In this document: in pieces, positions 17,248 through 25,439 of the stretch
Numbering within the stretch: the first letter of the stretch is position 1
Layout of the letters: every line of letters starts with the position of its first letter
Assembly: GCF_021502575.1 (NCBI RefSeq)
Contig: NZ_JAKFGN010000001.1
Coordinates: forward strand, 1,612,001 to 1,676,000
Length of the DNA stretch: 64,000 nucleotides
Source: Bradyrhizobium sp. G127
Lineage (GTDB): Bacteria; Pseudomonadota; Alphaproteobacteria; Rhizobiales; Xanthobacteraceae
Reading direction: 5' to 3'
Made by a program: the position numbers and the translations under genes
Notes under the pieces: model-generated
Databases searched by the model: none
What the model was told of the DNA's origin: nothing
The model's input: the letters and a program-made list of their open reading frames with translations, nothing else

Positions 17248-17979
17248 ATGAGCGATCTGGATATGAACGTCAGCCGCGAAGCGATCACCCTGCGCATGCG
17301 TGTGGAGGACAAACTCCGCAGCGCCATATCGGCGGGCGTTTTCAAGCCGGGACAACGACTGATCGAACGTGAGTTGTGCGAACTGACCGGTGTGGGCCGC
17401 ACTTCTATCCGCGAAGCGGTGCGACAACTTGAGGCAGAAGGGCTCATTACATCGGTGCCGCATCGCGGTCCCGTAGTGACTCGTGTTTCGGTCGATGAGG
17501 CGCGGCAGCTTTATGCGGTTCGTGCGCTTCTTGAAGGCGCAGCAGGACGCGCGTTTGCGGAGAGGCGTCCAGCGGAGCCCCTCGCGCAGATGTTCAAATC
17601 TGTCGGCGAGCTCGAAGTAGCGGCGAAAGCCGGTGACCGCGAAGCCCTGATCAAGGCGAAAACCCGTTTCTATGACGCACTGATGCGGGGATGTGGAAAT
17701 ATCTTCATCCAGCAGATGCTCACCAACCTGCACAACCGCGTCACCATGCTGCGCGCAACCTCGATGACGCATCCGGGGCGGCTTCAGAAAAGCCTCAAGG
17801 AAATCCGCAATATCGCCGATCTGATCGCCGCGGGCGATGCCGCAGGCGCGGAGAAGGCCTGCATCGATCATATTCACACTGCGTCCACCGTTGCGCTCAC
17901 GGTGCTGTCAGACCTCGAAAAAGAATCAAAAAAGGAGACCCTGAATGACCGCAAAGCGTCCTCGTTCGGAAAAATTTGA
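17248..17979 (+). CDS. GntR family transcriptional regulator, FCD-type
   Basis: This 243-residue cytoplasmic repressor or activator has an N-terminal winged helix-turn-helix at about residues 14-80 (LRSAISAGVFKPGQRLIERELCELTGVGRTSIREAVRQL). The C-terminal all-helical FCD ligand domain covers about 85-225. I prefer ATG 17248; the frame is open to a TTG at 17,221, but that codon lies inside the operator. It probably controls the divergent liv operon and the genes behind it, responding to a small carboxylate. Its last 35 bases overlap the next gene. Confidence 0.88.
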   Translation: MSDLDMNVSREAITLRMRVEDKLRSAISAGVFKPGQRLIERELCELTGVGRTSIREAVRQLEAEGLITSVPHRGPVVTRVSVDEARQLYAVRALLEGAAGRAFAERRPAEPLAQMFKSVGELEVAAKAGDREALIKAKTRFYDALMRGCGNIFIQQMLTNLHNRVTMLRATSMTHPGRLQKSLKEIRNIADLIAAGDAAGAEKACIDHIHTASTVALTVLSDLEKESKKETLNDRKASSFGKI

Positions 17980-18340
17980 AAAAGGCCTCAAGACCCGGAC
18001 CGCGGTTCTTGGAGCTGAATATGTCGAGAAGTCGCTGGCCAATGCCGACGATTTCAGTTGGCCGATGCAGCAGCTCAGCACGGAATATTGCTGGGATGAG
18101 ATCTGGAATCGGCCGGGGCTGGACCGGCGCAGCCGCAGCATTCTCAATCTAGGCATGATTGCCGCGCTGAACAGGCCGCATGAACTGAAGCTACACATTC
18201 GCGGCGCGATTCAGAACGGTCTGACCAAGGACGAACTGAAGGAGATATTCTTGCAGATCGCCTGCTATTGCGGGATACCCGCCGGCATCGACAGTTTCCG
18301 GCTCGCGCGCGAAGCATTCAAGGATATGGGCATTGACTAA
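17945..18340 (+). CDS. Carboxymuconolactone decarboxylase family protein
   Basis: This 131-residue cytoplasmic protein of the CMD/AhpD-like fold has helices matching WDEIWNRPGLDRRSRSILNLGMIAALNRPHELKLHIRGA in 4-carboxymuconolactone decarboxylases (PcaC type). QIACYCGIPAG, with two cysteines, occupies the region where family members often read QxxxYxGxPA. PcaC decarboxylates a lactone in the protocatechuate pathway; here the missing pca neighbours mean the actual substrate is open. AGGAG precedes ATG 17945, and the gene overlaps the regulator by 35 bases and the next gene by eight. Confidence 0.85.
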   Translation: MTAKRPRSEKFEKGLKTRTAVLGAEYVEKSLANADDFSWPMQQLSTEYCWDEIWNRPGLDRRSRSILNLGMIAALNRPHELKLHIRGAIQNGLTKDELKEIFLQIACYCGIPAGIDSFRLAREAFKDMGID

Positions 18341-19235
18341 GATCATAACGCCACCGGACGTGGTGGTATTCGTCGGCCTTGGGCAGATGGGTCTGCCGAT
18401 GGCCAAGCGTTGCATCGCTGCGGGCTTCGAGGTCCGCGGCGCCGATCCGGCCCCGGTGGCGCGTGAAGCGCTGGCAGCCGCCGGCGGCAAGGCTTTCGCC
18501 ACCGGACAGGAAGCTGCGGCGGGCGCATCAGTGCTCATCACGATGCTGCCTGACAGCAAGGTTGTGCGCGAAGCTGTGCTCGGCCCGAACGGTGTCGCGA
18601 GCGTCCTCGCGAAAGACGCGCTCATCATCGACATGAGTTCGTCGGTGCCGATCGATACCCAGTCGCTTGGCAAGGCGCTGGCCGAGCAGGGTATCGGATT
18701 GATCGACGCGCCGGTGTCCGGCGGCGTGAGGCGCGCTGTGGACGGTACACTCTCGATCATGGCTGGCGGCGATGCCGCGCTGGTTGAACGCGCAAGGCCA
18801 GTTCTGCAAGCAATGGCGAAATCGGTGTTCGCGACAGGACCGCTCGGTTCGGGCCACGCCATGAAGGCGCTCAACAACTACGTGTCGGCCGCGGGCCTTG
18901 TCGCGGCGTGCGAGGCGCTGCTGATCGGCCGAAGGTTCGGTCTTGCTCCCGATACGATCATCGACGTCCTCAACGCGTCTACCGGCAAGAACAACTCGAC
19001 CGACGTCAAGATGAAGCAGTTCGTGATCTCGGAGAGCTTTGCCTCCGGCTTCTCGCTGGCCTTGATGGCCAAGGATCTGCGTATCGCTGCTGACCTGTCG
19101 AAGATTGTCGGTGTCGATCCCTCGAATGCCGAAACCATTGCCAAGCTCTGGGAAAACGCGTGGGAATCTCTCGACAAGGGCGCAGATCATACGGCGATCT
19201 ATCGTTTCATCGAAGCCGAAGCCGGAGATCGATAA
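18333..19235 (+). CDS. 3-hydroxyisobutyrate dehydrogenase family NAD(P)-dependent oxidoreductase
   Basis: This 300-residue beta-hydroxyacid dehydrogenase has the Rossmann motif VFVGLGQMGLPMAKR (about residues 12-26), the substrate loop DAPVSGGVRRA (about 125-135) and the catalytic lysine Lys178 in GHAMKALNN. It should oxidise a 3-hydroxyacid or reduce a semialdehyde. TTG 18333 overlaps the previous stop by eight bases and has AAGGAT seven bases upstream; a GTG ten codons in is an alternative start. It belongs to the GntR operon. Confidence 0.9.
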   Translation: MTKIITPPDVVVFVGLGQMGLPMAKRCIAAGFEVRGADPAPVAREALAAAGGKAFATGQEAAAGASVLITMLPDSKVVREAVLGPNGVASVLAKDALIIDMSSSVPIDTQSLGKALAEQGIGLIDAPVSGGVRRAVDGTLSIMAGGDAALVERARPVLQAMAKSVFATGPLGSGHAMKALNNYVSAAGLVAACEALLIGRRFGLAPDTIIDVLNASTGKNNSTDVKMKQFVISESFASGFSLALMAKDLRIAADLSKIVGVDPSNAETIAKLWENAWESLDKGADHTAIYRFIEAEAGDR

Positions 19236-19237
19236 AC

Positions 19238-20488
19238 GTGTCCGCGGCGCCGGTGGCCGAGCGATTGCGCGAACGCCTGTCGCTGGCGCTGCGCGATCCT
19301 GAGTTCGTACGACTCGGACCGTCCCTGCAAATAAACCTCACTTTGCGCATTGATGGCAGCGATCTTGCTCTCGTCTTTGAGAATGGGTGTTTTGGGCTTG
19401 GAAACGCGCCAGCGTTTCCGTCGATCGGGCTGTCTGCATCGGCCCCCGCCTGGGAGAAGTTGCTGCAAAATCCACCGCCGCCGACGTTTCATTCGTTCAC
19501 GGCGCTCGATCTGGTCAATCCCGAGTTCTCCATCGATGCCGATCTCCTTGTGCTTGCGCAGGCAAGGCCTGTTCTTGAGCGGCTGATCGAGCGCGTCGTT
19601 CAAGTGCCGCAGATTGCGGTGGTTGCGCCGTCGCGCCGGTTGTCGCAGATCGAGGGGCGATGGACTCAGATCAGCGTGCGCGACACCGCGTATGACATTT
19701 TTGTCGAAAGCGCGGGGCAGGGTGTGCCCGTCGTGTTCCTTCACACCGCGGGCGCGGACTCCCGTCAGTTTCGGGCGCAACTCAGCGATATCGCCCTCGC
19801 GGAACGGTTCAGGATGATCGCGCCTGATCTTCCGTTTCATGGGCGCTCGATGCCGCCCGCGACATGGGACGGAGGAGACTACAAGCTCGATCTCACGACC
19901 TATCGTGAGTGGTGCGCCGCAATTTTCAGGGACGTTGTGGGTGAACCTGCCATCGTTGTCGGCGGATCGATGGGCGCGGCGATGGCGCTGGTGCTCGCGG
20001 CAGAACATCCGGATCTGCTTCGCGGGATCGTGGCCGTCGAGCCGCCGTTTCAGTCAAAGGGCCGGCGCAATCCGTTCCAGCATCATGTTGCCGTGCACGG
20101 CTCACTTCACAATGCGAGCTACGTTCGCGGCCTGATGAGTCCGCAAAGTCCTGAAGGCGATCGCCGCCAAGCGGCGTGGATCTACAGTCAGGGAGCGCCG
20201 GGGATCTACGGTGGCGATCTAGCCTTCTATTCGGACGAGTTCGACGGAGCTATCGTTGCCCGGAAGATTGACGCGGACAAGACGCCGGTGGCTCTCCTGT
20301 CAGGAGATTATGATTATTCGGCGACGCCGGCAGACGGTCGCAAGCTCGCAGCGTTGATCCCGGGGGCGTATTTTAAGGAGATGCGGGGGCTCGGCCATTT
20401 TCCGATGTGCGAGAATCCGGATCTCTTCCGCGCCCATTTGCTCTCGGCGCTCGGTCATATCCTGCAGCACGGGTCCGCGAAGCGGTGA
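19238..20488 (+). CDS. Alpha/beta hydrolase with N-terminal SCP2-like domain
   Basis: This 416-residue protein has two parts. Residues about 1-125 look like a sterol-carrier-protein-2-type domain (VAERLRERLSLALRDPEF...LTLRIDGSDLALVFENG), a hydrophobic ligand pocket. Residues about 140-416 are an alpha/beta hydrolase with nucleophile Ser244 in GGSMG, an acid at Asp357 in SGDYD and His387 in GLGHFPM. An ester, lactone or C-C hydrolase acting on a hydrophobic or cyclic intermediate is plausible. GTG 19238, two bases after the preceding stop with GGAG ten bases upstream, is preferred over a TTG at 19,160 inside the previous gene. Confidence 0.82.
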   Translation: MSAAPVAERLRERLSLALRDPEFVRLGPSLQINLTLRIDGSDLALVFENGCFGLGNAPAFPSIGLSASAPAWEKLLQNPPPPTFHSFTALDLVNPEFSIDADLLVLAQARPVLERLIERVVQVPQIAVVAPSRRLSQIEGRWTQISVRDTAYDIFVESAGQGVPVVFLHTAGADSRQFRAQLSDIALAERFRMIAPDLPFHGRSMPPATWDGGDYKLDLTTYREWCAAIFRDVVGEPAIVVGGSMGAAMALVLAAEHPDLLRGIVAVEPPFQSKGRRNPFQHHVAVHGSLHNASYVRGLMSPQSPEGDRRQAAWIYSQGAPGIYGGDLAFYSDEFDGAIVARKIDADKTPVALLSGDYDYSATPADGRKLAALIPGAYFKEMRGLGHFPMCENPDLFRAHLLSALGHILQHGSAKR

Positions 20489-20503
20489 GGGAGGGCGATC
20501 AAA

Positions 20504-21307
20504 ATGAATGATCAGCATGAGATCTACGCCATTCGCTACGCGACCATGACCGGGCGTCAGCCGCATCAGAACTATCTGACGCCGGATGTGCACAACGAAG
20601 GCACCGATCTAGATTATTTTGTTTGGCTGATCCGCGGCGACGGCGGGGATATCTTGGTCGATACCGGCTTTAACGAGTCCGCCGCGCGCGAGCGGTCGCG
20701 GACGCTGACGATCAATCCCGCCGATGCCCTTGAGCGCTTTGGCGTACCGCCCGACAGTATCCGCGATGTGGTCATCACCCATCTGCATTATGACCATGCC
20801 GGTAATCTCGATCGCTTCCCCAACGCGCGGTTTCATTTGCAGGATCGCGAAATGAGCTACGCCACCGGGCGTTGCATGTGCCACGGCCTGCTGCGCTATC
20901 CGTTCTCCGCCGAAGACGTGACGCTGATGGTGCGTCATGTGTTCAGCGACCGCGTCTTGTTTCACAACGGCGATGGCGAGATCGTACCGGGGGTAACGCT
21001 GCACCATATCGGAGGTCACTCCGACGGTCTGCAAGTGGTGCGGGTGAACACCGAACGCGGGCCCGTGGTACTCGCGTCCGACGCTTCGCATTATTACGGC
21101 AACATGTATCGCCGCAATCCATTCCCGATCGTCTACAACCTCGGCGACATGATGGAGGGTTGGAAGGCCGTCGAACGCCTTGCGGGTCATCCCGATCGGG
21201 TCGTCCCCGGTCACGATCCGATGGTGCGCGATCTTTATCCGCGGGCGAGTGACGCGATCGACGCCGTGGCGCTGCACAAGAAGCCGAAGCGTTCGTTCGC
21301 CGTTTAG
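20504..21307 (+). CDS. MBL-fold metallohydrolase, N-acyl homoserine lactonase-like
   Basis: This 267-residue zinc hydrolase has the metal-binding motif HLHYDHAGN (about residues 93-101), a further GGHSDG, an aspartate in LASDASHYYGN and the final PGHD histidine. The overall layout matches the AttM/AhlD/AiiA lactonase group. In this operon, next to a muconolactone-decarboxylase-like protein and a hydrolase, lactone ring opening in a catabolic pathway is at least as likely as quorum quenching. GAGGG precedes ATG 20504 and the gene follows the hydrolase by 15 bases, closing the operon. Confidence 0.85.
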   Translation: MNDQHEIYAIRYATMTGRQPHQNYLTPDVHNEGTDLDYFVWLIRGDGGDILVDTGFNESAARERSRTLTINPADALERFGVPPDSIRDVVITHLHYDHAGNLDRFPNARFHLQDREMSYATGRCMCHGLLRYPFSAEDVTLMVRHVFSDRVLFHNGDGEIVPGVTLHHIGGHSDGLQVVRVNTERGPVVLASDASHYYGNMYRRNPFPIVYNLGDMMEGWKAVERLAGHPDRVVPGHDPMVRDLYPRASDAIDAVALHKKPKRSFAV

Positions 21308-21329
21308 CGGGTTGCTGCGCGAATTCCGA

Positions 21330-22232
21330 TCAGCCCCTTCGATCCTTCATCTTTTCCACTAGAAGCTGTGCCACCCGCGAGCCTGACGGCGTGGTGTTTC
21401 GTGTCGCCAGTTGCACCAGCGTGACTTGTGTCGCTTCAAGACGCTTGTCGCGCAGTGGGATTGCAACCAGCGTGCCTGCGATCAATTCGGGCATCGCCGA
21501 ATCGCGTGGCAGAAACGTCCCGATCCCGGTTTTCGTGGCGATGGTGCGCAGGAACGCGATCGAATTGGTCTCGCTGTAGAGATCAAGCTGCACGTTGGCT
21601 TTGGCGCAGGCGCGGTCGATTTCCTGACGGATACCGAACGAGGGATCGGGAAGGATCACGCGCAAGCCCGCGAGATCCTTCACGGCGCAGTATTCTTTTG
21701 CCGCCATCGGATGATGGGGCGCGACCATTAGACATAACGATTGCCGCATGCGCGCCAGCTCGATCAGGTCGCGCCGCGGGGCGCGGCCGAATACAAGGCC
21801 AAGATCGACCTCGTGCCGCCCGACCATTTCCGCAACACCGCTGGTGCCCGCCGTCGTGACCGTGATCGAGATGCCGGGATAGTCCTTCGAAAGATCGACG
21901 ACGAAGTCCGATACAAAGCTCGCGAGCAGACCTTCGACGGTTGCGATCCTGACGTGGCCGCGTTGCAGGGAGTCGAATTCCTCGACCTGCGCACGAATCC
22001 GGTCGAGCCGCTCACCGCACTCAACTGCATAGCGATAGAGCAGTTGTCCCGCGCCGGTCAGCGTCATGCCGCGTGCACCGCGCTCGAACAGCTTGGTCGA
22101 CAGGTCGTCTTCTAGTCCCTGCATCTGCCGGCTGATAGCGCTCGGCGCGATATTCAACGACTCCGCTGCGCGCTTGATCGATCCGCGTAACGTGACTTCG
22201 CGGAAATACCGCAGGGCTGTGGATTCGATCAT
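21330..22232 (-). CDS. LysR family transcriptional regulator
   Basis: This 300-residue regulator has an N-terminal winged helix-turn-helix in the first 65 residues (LRYFREVTLRGSIKRAAESLNIAPSAISRQMQGLEDDL) and a periplasmic-binding-like effector domain (about 90-290). It is divergent from the second liv operon and separated from it by a 25-bp palindrome, the textbook arrangement for control of the adjacent operon. It converges on the MBL gene with a 22-base gap. Confidence 0.93.
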   Translation of the reverse strand: MIESTALRYFREVTLRGSIKRAAESLNIAPSAISRQMQGLEDDLSTKLFERGARGMTLTGAGQLLYRYAVECGERLDRIRAQVEEFDSLQRGHVRIATVEGLLASFVSDFVVDLSKDYPGISITVTTAGTSGVAEMVGRHEVDLGLVFGRAPRRDLIELARMRQSLCLMVAPHHPMAAKEYCAVKDLAGLRVILPDPSFGIRQEIDRACAKANVQLDLYSETNSIAFLRTIATKTGIGTFLPRDSAMPELIAGTLVAIPLRDKRLEATQVTLVQLATRNTTPSGSRVAQLLVEKMKDRRG

Positions 22233-22281
22233 GGCTTGTTGTCCAGAAGGCGGCTTGCCCGGAAACGCAGCAGGCCCTGCA

Positions 22282-22306
22282 TATCGTTCTAATTTTTAGA
22301 ACGATA
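22282..22306. promoter_or_regulatory. 25-bp palindromic operator, likely LysR site
   Basis: TATCGTTCTAA and TTAGAACGATA are perfect 11-bp inverted arms around TTT. The site is about 50 bases upstream of the lysR start and about 87 bases upstream of the binding-protein ATG. The position and symmetry fit a LysR recognition site. It is AT-rich and too short-spaced to be a typical terminator. Confidence 0.75.
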
Positions 22307-22392
22307 ACTTCGAATTTCAATGCTTTTATTCGATCCCCTAATTTGCCATGCTTCCGGGTAGGTCACGCTCTCGTCCCCGATGGAGAAACCAG

Positions 22393-23604
22393 ATGGCTCG
22401 CCTTTCGCTTACGTCGCTTCACCTGACCTCGCTTGTTCTTGCAGCCGCTGTTGGTCTGTGCGCATCCGCCGCGTTAGCGCAGGATGTCATCAAGTTCGGA
22501 GCGCCGCTCCCGCTGACCGGACCATTGGCACCGGAAGCGGTCAAGCAACAGCAGGGATATGATCTGTGGGCCGAGCAGGCCAACAAGGCTGGCGGCATTT
22601 CGGTCGGCGGCAAGAAGTACAAGGTTGAGATCGTCTACGCCGACTACCAGTCGAATACGCCGCGCGCGGTACAGACCACCGAGCAGATGATCACCCAAGA
22701 CAACGTCAACTTCCTGTTCGGTCCATTCGGTTCGGGTGCGGCCAAGGCCGGCAGCAGCGTTTCCGAGAAATACAAGGTGCCAACGATCGCCGCGACTGCA
22801 TCGTCATCGCAGGTCTACGATCAGGGCTATAAATATCTGTTCGGCACTTTCACGCCGAACGATACGCTGACCACACCGTTGACGCAGATCGTCAAGGCCA
22901 AGGCGGCGGACGTGAAGAAGGTGGCCATTCTGGCGCGCAACGATCTGTTCCCGCTGGCGATTGCGCAGGAAATGGAGAAGTCGGCCAAGGCCAACGGCTT
23001 TGAGGTCGTGTATTTCGAGAAGTATGCCATCAACACGCTGGATCACTCGGCGACGTTGTCGCAGATCAAGTCGCTCTCGCCGCAGTGGATATTCGCTACC
23101 GGCTACATCAACGACCTGCTGCTGATCCGCAAGCAGATGACCGACCAGCAGATCAAGGCGAGCGTCGTTTCGATGATCGCGGGCCCCGCCTATCAGGAGT
23201 TTATCGATGCTGCCGGGCCGGGCGGCGAGAATATCACCAGCGCTGCCTGGTGGCATCCTGCCGCGCAGTATTCCGGCAAGGACATTTTCGGCACGACCGC
23301 GAACTACGTGAAGCTGTTCCGGGAGAAGTACAAGTCAGAGCCTGACTATGCGCAGGCGTCCGCCTCGGTGTCCGGCGCGCTGTTCCAGTTGGCTATCGAG
23401 CGCGCGGGCTCGCTGGATCGCGACAAGGTACGTGACGAACTCGCCAAGATGGACGTCATGACGTTCTGGGGCCCGGTGAAGTTCGGCCCGACCGGCCAGA
23501 TCAATTCGCTGGAGCCGCCGGTGTTCCAGCTTCAGGGCGGCAAGCCCGTGGTTCTCGCGCCTTCGATCATCAAGCAGGGCGAATTCAAGCTCGGCGTCAA
23601 CTGA
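22393..23604 (+). CDS. Liv-type periplasmic substrate-binding protein, cluster 2
   Basis: This 403-residue protein has a Sec signal peptide (hydrophobic SLVLAAAVGLCASAALA, cleavage near residue 32) and a mature start DVIKFGAPLPLTGPLAPE typical of the Peripla_BP_6 family. ATG 22393 has GGAG seven bases upstream; the frame is open further upstream without a ribosome site. It is the first gene of the forward liv operon under the divergent LysR regulator. The association with a CnbZ-like gene suggests an aromatic or amino-aromatic ring-cleavage related ligand, which is inference only. Confidence 0.92.
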   Translation: MARLSLTSLHLTSLVLAAAVGLCASAALAQDVIKFGAPLPLTGPLAPEAVKQQQGYDLWAEQANKAGGISVGGKKYKVEIVYADYQSNTPRAVQTTEQMITQDNVNFLFGPFGSGAAKAGSSVSEKYKVPTIAATASSSQVYDQGYKYLFGTFTPNDTLTTPLTQIVKAKAADVKKVAILARNDLFPLAIAQEMEKSAKANGFEVVYFEKYAINTLDHSATLSQIKSLSPQWIFATGYINDLLLIRKQMTDQQIKASVVSMIAGPAYQEFIDAAGPGGENITSAAWWHPAAQYSGKDIFGTTANYVKLFREKYKSEPDYAQASASVSGALFQLAIERAGSLDRDKVRDELAKMDVMTFWGPVKFGPTGQINSLEPPVFQLQGGKPVVLAPSIIKQGEFKLGVN

Positions 23605-23637
23605 TCCGGGCAAACTGAGAGAAGGTGGATACACGAC

Positions 23638-24504
23638 ATGCTGGCGGCCCAGATACTCATCAATGCTCTGGTGCTGGGTTGCCTTTATGCGTGTATCGCA
23701 ATCGGCTTCTCGCTGGTCTGGGGCGTGCTGAACGTCATCAACCTGATTCACGGCTCGTTCATCGTGCTCGGCGCCTATCTGGCCTGGGGTCTCTACAACT
23801 CGCTGCACCTCTCGCCTTGGTATTCGCTCATTGTTGCCGCGCCGGCGTTCTTCGCAATCGGCTACATGCTCCAGCGCGTGATTCTCAATCGTGTGATCAC
23901 CGCGCCGGTGCTGGTGACGCTGACGCTCACCTTCGGTCTCGACCTGATCCTCAACAACGCGATGATCTATTTCTTCAAGGCGGATTACCGGAAGCTGGTG
24001 CTGACGCCGCCGATGGGGTCGGTCTCGATCTTCGACGTGGTGGTGCCGGTCGATCGTTTGATCGCCACCGCAGCAGCGCTGGCGCTGACAGGAATTCTGT
24101 ATCTGATCCTGCGACGCCTGCGCGTCGGACGCGCCATCGTGGCCGTCCGTCTCGACCGCGACGCCGCGAGGCTCATGGGCGTCGATGTGAATTCGATTTA
24201 TGCCATTGCTTTCGGCCTCGGCGCTGCGCTGGCGGGTTGTGCCGGCGTGCTGATGGCGCTGATCTTCCCGATCTCGCCGCTGACGTCCTCGGCCTATCTC
24301 GGTAAGGCTTTCGTTGTTTGTGTTCTCGGCGGTCTTGGCAGCGTGTCGGGGGCGCTGGCGGGCGGCATCCTGTTGGCGCTGATCGAGGGGATCGGGTCGG
24401 CGGTGATGGGGCCGGCCCATGCGACCACGCTGTCGTTCGCGTTGCTGATTGTCTTCCTGATCGTTCGCCCGCAGGGCCTGCTCGGCCGAAAGGGCTTTGA
24501 ATGA
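23638..24504 (+). CDS. livH: Liv/HAAT-type ABC transporter permease LivH, cluster 2
   Basis: This 288-residue integral membrane protein opens with QILINALVLGCLYACIAIGFSLVWG, has the INLIHGSFIVLGAYLAW helix and a C-terminal VVCVLGGLGSVSGALAGGI motif. AAGGTGG precedes ATG 23638, 33 bases after the binding-protein stop. The end overlaps livM by ATGA. It pairs with LivM to form the channel. Confidence 0.93.
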   Translation: MLAAQILINALVLGCLYACIAIGFSLVWGVLNVINLIHGSFIVLGAYLAWGLYNSLHLSPWYSLIVAAPAFFAIGYMLQRVILNRVITAPVLVTLTLTFGLDLILNNAMIYFFKADYRKLVLTPPMGSVSIFDVVVPVDRLIATAAALALTGILYLILRRLRVGRAIVAVRLDRDAARLMGVDVNSIYAIAFGLGAALAGCAGVLMALIFPISPLTSSAYLGKAFVVCVLGGLGSVSGALAGGILLALIEGIGSAVMGPAHATTLSFALLIVFLIVRPQGLLGRKGFE

Positions 24505-25439
24505 CCCGGTCAAACCTCATCCTGTTGGCACTGGTCGTTTGTGTCGCTACGCTGCCGTTCTTCGGCGGGTCCTATGCACTGCGTCTTGGCACCATCGCCT
24601 GCATGTACGGCATTCTCGCGCTGTCGTGGAATATCGTCGGCGGCTTCGCGGGTTATCCTTCGTTCGCCACCGCCGCATTCTTCGGTTTTGGCGCATACGC
24701 CGCCGGCGTGCTGATCGGCAAGGGCTCGCCGCTTGTGGCGTCCGTTGCAATCGCGGGCCTGCTCTCGTTCGTAATGGCGGCGCTGCTCGGCGCGGCGCTG
24801 CTGCGCTTGCGGGGGCATTACTTTGCCATCGCAAGTCTGTCGCTGATGGAAGTGCTGCGCGAACTGGTCAACAATGCCACTGACCTGACCGGCGGCGGCA
24901 TGGGACTGAATATCCCGGTGAGCGCCGCATCGTCTGGCGTGATGGCCGAGGCTACATTCTTCTTCTATCTGATGTGGGGCTTGCTGCTTGGCACCGCGGT
25001 GATGGTGATTCTGGTTGCGGGTTCCAAGCTCGGCTTCGGCCTCGCCTGCATCCGGCAGAACGAGACTGCCGCCAACATGATCGGCCTCAACACCACTCTC
25101 TACAAGAGTATCGCTTTCGGGCTATCCGCGTGTTTCGTCGGCGCTGCCGGTGGCGTCTACGCGGCGTGGGTTCACTACATCGACCCGTCGGATGTGTTCG
25201 ACATTCTTTATTCGGTGAAGCCCATTGTCATGGCACTGATCGGCGGCGTCGGCTCGCCGCTCGGCGTCCTGATCGGAGCATTTGTCTATCTCGGTCTCGA
25301 GGAAGTGGTCTGGCGCAACTACATCCAGATTCACAGCGGTGTGCTTGGCGTGCTGATTGTCATCCTGCTGCTGTTCCTGCCGCACGGCCTGATGTCATTC
25401 CGCGATCGCCTCCTGTCGTGGAGGCCAAAGCGTGTCTGA
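24501..25439 (+). CDS. livM: Liv/HAAT-type ABC transporter permease LivM, cluster 2
   Basis: This 312-residue permease has the family N-terminal block ILALSWNIVGGFAGYPSFATAAFFGFGAY, LRLRGHYFAIASLSLMEVLRELV and a C-terminal ALIGGVGSPLGVLIGA. ATG overlaps the livH stop (ATGA). The last eight bases overlap the livG start. Confidence 0.93.
   Translation: MTRSNLILLALVVCVATLPFFGGSYALRLGTIACMYGILALSWNIVGGFAGYPSFATAAFFGFGAYAAGVLIGKGSPLVASVAIAGLLSFVMAALLGAALLRLRGHYFAIASLSLMEVLRELVNNATDLTGGGMGLNIPVSAASSGVMAEATFFFYLMWGLLLGTAVMVILVAGSKLGFGLACIRQNETAANMIGLNTTLYKSIAFGLSACFVGAAGGVYAAWVHYIDPSDVFDILYSVKPIVMALIGGVGSPLGVLIGAFVYLGLEEVVWRNYIQIHSGVLGVLIVILLLFLPHGLMSFRDRLLSWRPKRV

Noticed and set aside
15776-17251. 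491-codon forward frame opposite the cluster 1 binding protein
   Set aside because: Histidine/arginine/aspartate-rich translation antisense to a clear Peripla_BP_6 protein.
20504-21307. Dedicated quorum-quenching lactonase (AiiA)
   Set aside because: The fold matches, but the operon context is catabolic and there is no luxI/luxR gene in view, so only a general lactonase-like call is justified.
23335-24513. 392-codon reverse frame opposite livH of cluster 2
   Set aside because: Almost entirely His/Arg/Gln/Asp composition, antisense to a membrane protein; not a real gene.
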